Positions 1 to 9,509 of a DNA stretch of 64,000 nucleotides are shown here, in pieces. The notes under the pieces were generated by a model that saw only the letters and a list, made by a program, of their open reading frames with translations, did not search any database and was not told where the DNA came from. Numbering within the stretch: position 1 is the first letter of the stretch; every line of letters starts with the position of its first letter. The position numbers and the translations under genes were made by a program. Source of the stretch: Macrothele yani (Eukaryota > Arthropoda > Arachnida > Araneae > Macrothelidae); assembly GCA_039090855.1 (NCBI GenBank), contig CM076991.1, positions 106,280,021 through 106,344,020 on the forward strand. The letters are read 5' to 3'.

Positions 1-560
1 GAACTTAACTACTTTGAAAATACAGCGCAATGTAAAGGAACTATGCTTAGCCAGCTGCTGGGCCAAAGTTTCCTAAAAAACGCGCAAAGTTACCAAGAAA
101 AGAAAGAGTTAAAACCCGCAAAAAAGTTAACAGACTAGCCAGTGCCTAAATGCTAAAAAGCAAAAAACAGCAGAGAAAAAAAGTACAAGAAGTACAAACA
201 TTGAACTTATAAAACCTAAAACCCAAAGACAATGAAGAGAGCTAACCTCTTATGCAACTAAACTTTCTCCACACAAGAGGAAACATGGCTGACCTTTTCC
301 CCAAACGTCCAAACATCTCTGCCACTCCCTAGTTGCTGGGGGGTCAGTGTGGGTGGGGCTGATGGCCTCCTCATACTGAAAGAAACCAACTCGCAGAGAT
401 TTTAACCAGAGAAAAAAAAAAAAATATATATATATACTTAAGACTGTGGACCTGTATGATCAGAAAGAGCAGAATTAACTCTCCAGAATACATGAGAAAT
501 ATTATAAAATACACAAGTGGTGTATTTAATAATCTTTGCATGTATTAAATCACCTTAGTG
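1..560. repeat. Central part of a dispersed repeat; direct copy at 62763-63313
   Basis: The stretch beginning 'gaacttaactactttgaaa' returns in the same orientation at 62763, with the same order of landmarks (the phrase 'cagctcaaagttac'-like A-rich part, 'ggctgatggcctcctcatac', 'gactgtgga', 'taaatcaccttagtgagc'). The two copies differ by small substitutions and indels, for example a long A run and TA repeat near 405-436 that is short near 63163. The right copy stops matching at about 63315, where a SINE fragment begins. The window edge cuts this copy, so its true left end is unknown. No open frame is convincing. It lies beside the inverted arm repeat in both places, so it is probably the centre of the same composite element. 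Confidence 0.8.
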
Positions 561-853
561 AGCTTCTATAGATTATTCAGAATCTTATTAATTTTAATGT
601 TAGTTTTACTATTTTTAGTATAGCTATTCTAGTGAGTGAATAACTAGTTTTCTTTTTTATTTGTTTTTATTTTCTTTTATAAACAGATTTTTAAGCTTTT
701 TTTGTGATTTTGTCTATATTATTTAATTTTTTATTTTAATAGGACCTTCATATCCATAGCACTAAGGTTCCTTTTAGTAGTTAATAGGCATCCTCTAGCC
801 AACTTCCAAACGGCTTTGATTGGTCAGAATCATATTATTAACTGTGTAGAAAA

Positions 854-1291
854 TTAAAGCAGATCTGCCAACCTTACTCCATTATTCAGAATAATTTTTC
901 TTAAAGTTCTTTTGATGAAAGAAGAAGGAATTTCGTTCTCTAGAAAACTGTCAAATAGTATATTAATGTGGTAATTGAAGTCCAAATTGTTGTTGCAAAT
1001 TCTTGAAATTCTTAGGACCTGAGAAATTAGTACATTCTCAATTACTTTGGCTGATATGTTATCATTCCAGTGTAGATACTTAATTACTTTGAAAGGAAAA
1101 TTAACTCTTTTGTCAAAGAGGCTAATAGATGGGTTACCTCTGTTGAGCTTAATGCTTAAGTCTAGGAACTCAAGTTCCTGATTACTGTGGTTGGTTTTAC
1201 ATAAGTTAAGAGAGCTAGGATAGATATTATCAAAATCACTCTCTATAACTTCTGAATTATTGATACACAGCAGATCATCTTCACAAAGCAT
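854..1291 (-). pseudogene. Reverse transcriptase fragment (palm/thumb portion) of a retroelement
   Basis: A 145-codon open frame starts with CEDDLLCINN, which I read as the catalytic xxDD box of a reverse transcriptase followed by the INN tail seen in a widespread animal RT family whose box reads like YIDDVLSINN. Downstream residues also follow that family: FLDLSI, then LFDKRVNFPFKVIKY and a C-terminal ISQVLRISRICNN block. Only the part from the catalytic box onward is visible; fingers and upstream palm are missing, so it is a fragment. The family is related in general plan to Penelope/other non-LTR-like RTs, but I cannot place it more exactly. It sits at the inner end of the arm repeat (1292-2095) and is absent from the other arm copies. 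Confidence 0.6.
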
Positions 1292-2095
1292 TTCTTTAGT
1301 TAATTATTGTCTTTGATTTGTTCTCGTTTTTGTGTTGTCAGAAGTTGTGGAGTGGGGGTATTAGAATCAGGTTTTCTTTCAAAAATCTGAGTTTTAAATA
1401 ATTAATATTTCCTTTTTTAATTGCAATGTAAAAATTTGGAATACTTTTGCATTGCTATTCAGGTTTAAATTCTCTCTCAGGCGAACTTGGCATTTCGTTA
1501 TAGCTGAACATTATTTCTAATTATTATGTCACTCTCACAACTTGAGTTCTCTTTAATCTTCTTCTTTCTGTTTAGTAGTAGCAGATGAAGAGCATGGGTC
1601 GGGCCATGAAAGTTATAGATGCAAGCTAAATTGTTAACTAAAGCTAGGTCATACAACTCTGCGGAGGTCATGACATATATATATTTTTTAAAACAATTTT
1701 TGGTGGGCTTATTACTTGCATCTATGGCTTTGCAGAAACCCATTTCCAACTAGGTCTTTGTGGAAGTGAGAAAATGCAGAGTTTTTGCTGGTCCTTGATA
1801 AAGCCAAGGCTCAGTATTCTCGACACTTTCTACATTCAGTTGTTTTATTTTATTTTTTATCTTTTCTCCTTTTACTCACACCGGTAGATACATAACCTTT
1901 TCTATGTTGTACTTGGTATGAGTCAAAAAAAATATATATTTTTTTGCTTAGGTCTCTTCTTAATAGAATGTGAATTCTGAATTTTCATAACTGCTGCGTT
2001 GCGCGTTTTGATCTTCAGGTTATTTTGCAACTTTCGTTTTAAATTCAAATGTTTTCCCTTAGTTTTCAGCTTTGCTCTTCAGTATATATATATAT
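1292..2095 (-). repeat. Arm repeat, copy 1 (inverted relative to 60713-61497 and 61889-62680)
   Basis: Read on the minus strand this contains the same string of landmarks as 60713-61497 and 61889-62680: 'gagcaaagctgaaaactaag', 'caaaacgcgcaacgcagcag', 'accagcaaaaactctgc', 'acctagttggaaatgggttt', then the stretch leading into the RT fragment. The outer tip is a TA microsatellite at 2083-2096. An 83-codon minus frame at 1498-1749 covers part of it but is not conserved as an open frame in the other copies, so I do not call it a gene. Confidence 0.8.
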
Positions 2096-2096
2096 A

Positions 2097-3950
2097 TGTC
2101 ATCGCTTAAAACTGTAATTACAAAAATGGTGTGTTTCTAGTACTCTCTCAGCAATTCGTTCAGAAAACTCTCTCCTTTCTCATAAGTATAAACACTAAAT
2201 TCAACAAAGAATTCCTTTTATACAACACAATTTCAGTGAATTCGAGAAATTCGTATACATTTATATAAGTTCCCTAGAATCTTAGATGGTTGCACCCGCC
2301 ATATGTTCCAACTGCTTAAACATTTTTTTTCTTTGTGGGGAAGAGGGGGCTAATGGGTGGGCTCAATGAAAAATTGACGTCGCGCTTGTTGTGTGCTATG
2401 GTTTCTTGCGGAATTACCTGTGGATGATTCGAAGCTTCTGTTGTATAATTATTACCACTTGTTTTGGAGATGGAGAAGGATCACAGAAACGAGAAAAACA
2501 GCACTTGGTTTCGGAAATTTCACAAGTTTCGAGAAAACAGGCCAATGATTTGTTACATGATAGAAGTAGCAATTGAAATTGTGAGGATGATACTCCTAAA
2601 TGTTAAGGTTACTCTTAGAATTTCTCATTAGTAAGATGCTTCCTTCTTCAACTATGACAGAGTTCGACAAAACTGTCACCTACGTGTTAAACCTGATGAC
2701 GAATTGGAATTCTAACATCCAATTGCTTATCTACGAAAAACACCACCATTCTTACAGACTGCACAGCGGAAAGATAGTATTTCCTTTGACAAGCTGGAAA
2801 GTATGGCATTGACAAATCATCGGCCATTATTTTGTCTCCAGAGTATATAGGTTGAAGGAAAAACCCATAGCTACTTTTCACATCCCACTCTCCCCACCCA
2901 AAAAAAAAAAAAAAAAAACAGGAAAAATAAAACGAAGGGGGGAGGGAGAAGTTAATTTGGTCCCACCGGAGACGGAAAATCAATTTTGCCTATCAATACA
3001 TCAGGCGCAATTTGACACGAGGGCTATTTGATTGCATGAGAAGTCAAGAAGATCAGGGTTGCTGCGGGGGAGAAAGAAGAAAAAAAAATAAAAATAAAAA
3101 ATACTGCTGGCTAGTCAGAAGGTCATCATACCTAGAAAAAAGAAGTTCGGCTGGGCAGTGAGTATGGGTAGCTTTAGATTTCGTGCTGGTTGAGGCAAAT
3201 GCGTGATCATGGGCATTTTAGAGTTGGTCAACACCAAACTGAAGACCAGCCGTTGAAAAGGCCCGCACTTGACAGCAAGGCAGTAATTTGTTTTCCCCAC
3301 CCCATAACGTTCCTCCTCCTTCAAAATCACCCATGTGTATGTGTGTTTGTTCTCTAGATTCTACTCACCCCTACTGATCTTGTTTTCCGACCCCCGAGAA
3401 TCTGCCACCACCCATCTAGAAATCTCCTTCTTCTCTCCCTTGAACTTGGGCTCCCTCCCCTCGGGAATGGTGATGGCAGGAAGCAATTGGCATCTCATTA
3501 TGGAATGCATCCCATCTCATCATCTTCTCTCTGGATGCGGAGCCAATATCCCCAATTTATGAATCGCATCCATCATGCGCATCGCATAACCTTCGGACGG
3601 GGAGTTTTTATTTGCCGACAGCGATGATAAGAACACACGGAAACAATCAAATCTCTAAGCGGAGCAGAGAATAAAGAGAAGCTAAGGAAAGTAAAAGGAA
3701 AATTTTAAAATAAAAATTAACTCAAAGGAAGTGATTTCAATTTTCGAGGACTAAGCACGTACCCCGAAAAATTATCTATTTATTTTCCATTCTACTATAT
3801 CTGAAATTTCAAGGATATCTTGGATGTACTTATGACTAAGAAAAAAGATTAAAACATTTTTTTTTATCGGAGTTGTATGTCAAGCAATGTTACGGGTACT
3901 GGCGCGTTTTTCTCACTCTAGGTTTAAACAACAGCCTGCTGACTGGGATA
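2097..3950. other. No recognised gene
   Basis: Mixed AT-rich and purine-rich DNA with homopolymer runs (A-run at 2901-2918, A/T tracts near 3079-3102). Short open frames exist on both strands, but none has a recognisable domain, and they overlap one another, so I see nothing to annotate. Confidence 0.5.
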
Positions 3951-3956
3951 AAGTGA

Positions 3957-3985
3957 TGTGTGTGTGTGTGTGTGTGTGCGTGTGC

Positions 3986-4026
<41 letters not shown>
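3957..4026. repeat. Compound microsatellite (TG)n-(AG)n
   Basis: A TG/CG-rich dinucleotide run (3957-3990) passes directly into an AG run (3991-4026). Open frames through it are artefacts of the dinucleotide repeats. Confidence 0.95.
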
Positions 4027-4028
<2 letters not shown>

Positions 4029-4590
4029 TTGAAACAGTGGCGTACCCACACTGCAAAAAATAAATGGCGTGAACTCACGGAAAATTTCTGAAAATAAAAT
4101 TGCAACAAAATTGCCGGTACGTGTCAATCTTCTGACAAAATTTCAGTTTTTAAAAGTTCCCCTTTCTTCTGACCCGTATTTTGTCAGATTTTCCGTAGTC
4201 AGTAATTCCGTTTATTTTTGAAAAGTACGTTTCGGGGTTTTCCGTATTTATACAAAATTCCGTATTTCGATTTTAACTCTTTCAGCTGCTTTACGAAATC
4301 CCTAGCTTTTCCCTTAGTGGGTTAACCAGCGACCTAATGTGAACAACGTGTGTTACCATTGAACCAGAAGGACTCATAATGTGCAGGCACGTACGTATAA
4401 GGTAGAACTTAAAATGCGGGTTGATACTTTTTTTTTTTTTTTGCTAATTAAGACGGGTGAATTAGTCATTTTATTTTCTGCGGAGCTTATTAATTGTCTG
4501 ACAGGTTTATAATAATTTTAATTTTTCGTGCAAGAGGACTTATTACACTTACCTATTTTTTTCACCCTGATTTTTCGAAGCAAACGAATG

Positions 4591-4907
4591 ATCAGATCAG
4601 GTCATATGTAGAGGAATTTAGAAAGGGAGTATCTGATCCCAGGTCTTAAACAACCCTTAGGAGTAGGAAGCTAGGAGATTTGGGCTAGAGTGCCCGATAG
4701 GAAAGTCACAGGGAAGCGAGGCAGAAAGGGAGAGGAAAACGCCCTTATTTATCACCGGGGGGCCAGTACCCGGGGTCCAACGGCTTAACGTGGCCATCCG
4801 ACGCTCGGCGGATATTTAGTGGTTCGAACGTTCCTACCTGCCTGGAATCGAATCCGAAGTCTTCTCCAAGGCAATCACGAACGCTGACCACTAGGCCATC
4901 CGCGGCA
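4591..4907 (-). repeat. tRNA-derived SINE, family 2, copy 1, with 17-bp target duplication
   Basis: On the minus strand the element starts with a tRNA-like head: an A-box-like 'tggcctagtggtc' and a B-box-like 'gattcgattcc' about 40 nt apart, followed by a ~230-bp body. Related copies are at 51770-52083 and 52168-52481. The insertion is flanked by 'ttcgaagcaaacgaatg' (4574-4590) and 'ttcgaagcaaacggatg' (4908-4924), a 17-bp direct repeat with one mismatch, as expected for LINE-mediated retroposition. A polymerase III internal promoter is expected for such elements; the B box is degenerate here, so activity is doubtful. Confidence 0.85.
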
Positions 4908-5059
4908 TTCGAAGCAAACGGATGCTTTGGAACTTGAGATCTTATTATACTGGCAATGGCTTTCAATTACCTTCAAGAAAAAGTGAAATGTACTGCTTTG
5001 TGGTAATTTTTCACAAATCTCATATCAAATTTACTTTGGTAGCTATTATAGAGGTGGGC

Positions 5060-5580
5060 TTAACAGTGATTTTCCTGTTACAGCGACAACGCTGACAGTG
5101 CACGGGAGTAACGGTGACTTAAAAAAGTGACAAAATCACCGTTAACGACAGGGGTGACGAGCAGTAACGGAACGGCGAGTAGAGCTTTTGTAAGAGAGCT
5201 TTTGATTACAAATATCACACGAAGCAAAATTTTCATCATCGACAGTGAAATAATTCTCCATCTCCCTGGTTTTTATACGCTTGACGTCAGACATTCTATT
5301 ATGTTGAATGCTGAACAGCATTAACACTTTATAAACGTTCACGTCCACTCCTAAACTTTTCGTGAAGAGACTAGCACGAAAAACCGGTTTCTCTTGAAGT
5401 AAGCTAGCATCACTAGCGACCTCTGTGATGTTTCAACAGTAACGACATGGTGACATGATAACCTTGGACCCTAAGCATTGCTCGGACACGGCTAACGGTG
5501 ACATTCTTATCAGTGACTTTGGAATTGTTACTTTTTGTCACTGGTCGTAACGGTGACAGTGATTTTTCAGGCACTATACG
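5060..5580. repeat. AACGGTGAC-rich DNA containing a BED zinc-finger scrap
   Basis: The phrases 'gtaacggtgac', 'cagtgac' and 'taacggtgac' recur here, and a similar stretch occurs at 52565-52655 inside a hAT element. On the minus strand a 68-codon frame (5142-5348) contains ENYFTVDDENFASCDICNQK followed by LSYKSST, which resembles the start of a BED-type zinc finger (C-x2-C) as found at the N terminus of hAT transposases. The second half of the finger is not preserved. I read the block as an old hAT remnant; I found no clean ends or target duplication. Confidence 0.45.
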
Positions 5581-5613
5581 TTGACAGCAAATTATAGCAA
5601 ATCGAATACGTAC

Positions 5614-6583
5614 CTAATCAGGGTAATAATCCCCGTCGTGTTGGATATATTTGAGCCATCTGTCAGAGAGCTGCCGAATGCCATTGCAGAAGAAAGAGGG
5701 CTGTTTTGATGGCTGTTTCCCGAACCCGCTTTTCCAAATCGAACCATAAATGTTCGATTGGGTTCATGTCAGGTGAATTTGGAAGCTAGGGCATTAACAG
5801 AAAGTCACCAGCATGTTCCTCGAACCACTCCTTGACGATTCTGGCAGTGTAGCATGGCGCATTATCCTGTTGGTAATGGCCATCACCAGCAGGGAACACA
5901 GTTGCCATGAATGGGTGAACATGGTCCGCAACGATGTTCAGATACCTACCTGACAGCTGTCAGGGATTCTGCAATTGGGATAATGATGTCTAAAGTGTCT
6001 AAAAAAATATCTCCCAAAGCATAACACCGCCACCGCTTGCTTGTTTCCGCCCAACAGTGCATCCATGTGTCATAGTCTCCGTTAGTAATCGGCGTATCCG
6101 CTCGGCCGTCTACGTGATGCATCAGGATTCTTGATTCGTCAGACCAGGCCACTTTCTTCCAATCATCCACGGTCCAATCTGGATGATCTTTGGCCCATTT
6201 CATGCATTGTTGGCGTTGACGTGCAGTGAGCAGGTGGACTCGGCTGGGTCTTCGGCTAAGCAGGCACATGCGCAGAAGGCTGCGATGAACTGTGTGCTGT
6301 GACACATTGCCCTTATTACCACTCTTGTAGCTGCGGGTGATTTGTCGCACTGTAGCCCTGTGGTCGCTGTGAACAATGCGCTACAATCTCCGCTCCCCTC
6401 TGGCATCAATGAGCTGCGGACGACATACGGCTGAACGACGATTCATCGTATGGCCATCTGTGCACCACTTTTTATACGTGAACAACCCAGAAGCCACGCC
6501 GTTTCCGTGATCGTAGCTCCGAGGCGCCATGCCATCTCAATTTGCCCTTTATCAAACTCCGATAAAGCGGCAGCTTTTCCCAT
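5614..6583 (-). pseudogene. Broken Tc1-like transposase (DD36E spacing)
   Basis: The frame can be followed from an ATG at 6583 (MGKAAALSEFDKGQIEMAWR, the N-terminal helix-turn-helix start typical of Tc1 relatives) to a stop at 5614-5616 preceded by a terminal GDYYPD. The first catalytic Asp is in the block KKVAWSDESR (near 6135-6165), the second in HYQQDNAPCYTARIVKEW (near 5850-5900), and the Glu in MNPIEHLW (near 5745-5765). Counting from the second Asp to the Glu gives 36 residues. Several frameshifts separate these blocks, and a TAG replaces a Trp codon before LPNSPD, so it is inactive. Length (~323 codons) is normal for the superfamily. The 36-residue spacing matches what has been called the Incomer group; that assignment is inference. 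I could not define terminal inverted repeats. Confidence 0.85.
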
Positions 6584-6739
6584 TTTGACTGCGAACGCTC
6601 TACTAACTGAAAGCTGGTTCTTAGGTTGTATATGTAATGCTCTGTGAACTTCACCAGCGCCACCGTTCGGTCTCCAGGTGCGCTCATTTCTCTAGGCTGG
6701 GGGTGGTCATAATGGAATGGCGCATCGGCGTGTATACAA

Positions 6740-7545
6740 AACATAGAAGAATACAAATTTTCGAAGATGACAATCCTTTTTTTGGCGTAAATATGACAAG
6801 GATGGTAAGTCAGATAATATCCGAAAACTTGAAAATTTTTCATCGTCCTGGAGCGGGACTCGAACCCGCGTCTCCCAGAAAACGCCCGTGTATGCTAACA
6901 ACTACACCATACAGAACGACCAAGTTTCAAGTTTCCGATCAATTTGAATATAATCATCACAGGATTCGCTAGTCGAAGCAACCGGCATTCATGTTTAGCG
7001 AATCTGGTGGTTAAGAATCATATCCCGTGTTTGCCCGGAGAAGCAGATAAATCATGAAAGAAATACGAGATTACGCCATGTAATACAAATTTTGAAGATG
7101 ACAATCCGATTTTTTGGCGTAAATATGACAAGGATGGTAAGTCAGATAATATCCGAAAACTTGAAAATTTTTCATCGTCCTGGAGCGGGACTCGAAACCG
7201 CGTCTCCCAGAAAACGCCCGGGTATGCTAAACACAACACCACACCACCCAGAACGACCAAGTTTCAAGTTTGAATGCCGGTTGCTTCGACTAGCGAATCC
7301 TCTGATGGTTATATTCAAATTGGTCGGAAACTTGAAACTTGGTCGTTCTGGGTGGTGTAGTGGTTAGCATACCCTGGCGTTTTCTGGGAGACGCGGATTC
7401 GAGTCCCGCTCCAGGACAATGAAAAAATTTTCAAGTTTTCGGATATTATCTGACTTACTTACCATCCTTGTCATATTTACGCCAAAAAATCGGATTGTCA
7501 TCTTCAAAATTTGTATTATATGGCGTAAACCCGTATTTCTTTCAT
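6740..7545. repeat. Palindromic repeat carrying three tRNA-like heads
   Basis: Three related units are present: 6745-6925 (minus), 7085-7262 (minus) and 7336-7520 (plus). Units two and three face each other around a spacer (7263-7335), so 7055-7290 and 7305-7545 form a large inverted repeat. The spacer next to unit one (6926-6975) is the same sequence in the opposite orientation. Each unit has a tRNA-like portion; in the plus-strand unit, 7346-7352 (ttctggg) pairs with 7410-7416 (tccagga), there is an A-box-like 'tggtgtagtggttagcat' and a B box 'gattcgagtcc'. The tail beyond the tRNA-like part is shared by all three. Confidence 0.8.
7346..7416 (+). other. tRNA-like sequence within the palindromic repeat
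   Basis: Seventy-one bases with a 7-bp acceptor-like pairing (7346-7352 with 7410-7416, allowing G-T), a D-arm-like A box, and a T arm with loop ttcgagt closed by a nearly perfect stem. The middle does not fold into a convincing standard anticodon arm. It is repeated twice on the other strand with changes, so I take it for the head of a repeat rather than a working tRNA gene. Confidence 0.5.
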
Positions 7546-9350
7546 AGAAGAATAGGTTCATTTACTCATTATATGAAATGAAAGAATGGTATTTACAATG
7601 AAGAAATTGATGAAACAAATTGCTTTAGGGGGGTAGTGGCGCTCGTGCCATTAAATTTTGTCTTTTACAACAGGAAAAAAAAAATTAAAAAATCGTTAAG
7701 AGGTAGATCTTGTATTCACTTTCAGTATTATTTAATTTCAGATTTTTTTTAACGTACTACTTTTGTATTCACTCTTAATTTCCTTACAACGCCTAACATT
7801 TTCATCCTCGCCAGTCCAGCAGAACGTTCACGCTGCGTGTAATTTCTTTTTTGTTAATTGAAACTTCACTTTTGCGATTCATTGTTCGCGTAATCTGCGG
7901 ATATAACTCCAAATTTGAAAATGCCACAAAAAATCGCGGTAATGATAGCTTCACGTGCAGGCCGAAAGAGACAGGCTGTAATTCGGATCGCCTCTGCCTG
8001 TTCTTTTTTTTTTTTTTTTTCTTTATCTACCAATTCGTTTGTTATTATTACGCCTCTCCTACACATCAGTGGAGTTCCTTTTCTGTTTATTTAATTTTTT
8101 CCTGCTCTTCTTTTTTCTCGCTCTTAATGCCGTGGAGTTTGGAAAATCCCGTTCACGCGCGAGGAATCACTGTCATTGGCGCCGAGCGCGAAACACCGGA
8201 AGCTCCTCGCACCACGTTGGATCTCATCAACTTCAACTTGACTTGTCATCAAGACGGAGATAATAGTCCGGAAATTTTCTTATTACAGGGAAGGAGAACT
8301 TTTCTTCTTTCGTATTACTGTCTGGGTTTGCTGCAGTGGCGGACAAATCTAGCTCAAATCGGACTTTGTTTTTTTTTCTTTTTATTTCGTCCATGCGTAT
8401 CACTTTTGTTTACCTTTTTTCCCGTGCTCCTGTATATATATCACTCCCTCCCTCTCCCCTCTCTCTACCTTCTATTCTTCTTCATACTCTCATTTTTCTT
8501 TGATTATTCCGAGATCATTAGAACCGCATCAACAAACACCTAGAATATAAAATAATCATTACATGCTAAAATATCGATGGGTGAGTTCTCAGGTATGCAC
8601 TGAATGTTGGTTACTTCAGACGGGGGAAAAAAATAGTCAAGGTGATCCTAAAACAACGTCACGTGATTGCCATAAAATCAGCTGAAAGTGTTGCGCTGTG
8701 ACGACGGAATTTTTGGATTACTTAGGACCGTCAAGCAAATAAGCTTTTGTTAGTGTTCATGTCGATGCGTTTGTGATGTGATTTCTTCAAGTTCTGACTT
8801 GCAAATAGATATTATTTATTTCTTGAAAAAATACGTTCCTCATTTTCTTCTCGTTCCCTTTTTGTTCCATCCATTTTCTGCTCTTTTCACCGCATTTCAT
8901 TCTCAGAACTGTTATCTTTCCCATCCAGTTATCTTCTCCAGATATCTGAAAGGACGTTAATTGGGGAAATTCGGTTCTACCCAATACCGAATGAATTGCT
9001 CTACGAATATACAGCAGTGTTGCCATTATACTGATTTTGATTTCTGTTTACTGATAGATTTTCGTAATCTGCTGCTGAGTTTTCTCTGTTTTAAGACCAC
9101 CTACAAACGTTCAGGGACTGTCTACGAATGTCTGCATTCTTTGAGTACTCACCATCTACTCATCCTGGTCTTATGAGAAAAAGCTGACGAAAAATAAAAT
9201 TATTCACCTACTTATTATTTTTTTAAATTCATACTGGTTGTCATGAAATATTTTTTTAACTCTAGATAACTAATCTATATTATACAAAGATTTTCCCTAG
9301 TCTTATTAAACAACTTTTTGTCCGGTCCCTTTCACATCAACAATGTCTAC
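7546..9350. other. No recognised gene
   Basis: Low-complexity T-rich tracts (for example 8005-8022) and pyrimidine-rich DNA give a 230-codon plus frame at 7851-8543 with FFFFFFFF runs and no domain; I regard it as an artefact of composition. Nothing else is recognisable. Confidence 0.5.
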
Positions 9351-9509
9351 CAGAGTTAGAAATGGGTCAAAAACTTCGGACCCGCACCCGGAGGTCCCAT
9401 AACTGGACCCGAACCGAACCCAACTCAATCCGGACCCGTAACTGACCCAGGCAAATCTGCTTTGAATTATAAATTCGAATAAATTCGAAACTCAATATAT
9501 ATATATATA

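Noticed and set aside
3890..4127. Two overlapping minus frames with Ser-Leu and His-Thr repeats
   Set aside because: They are translations of the dinucleotide microsatellite.
7851..8543. 230-codon plus-strand open frame
   Set aside because: Phe-rich runs come from T tracts; no domain and composition matches flanking DNA.
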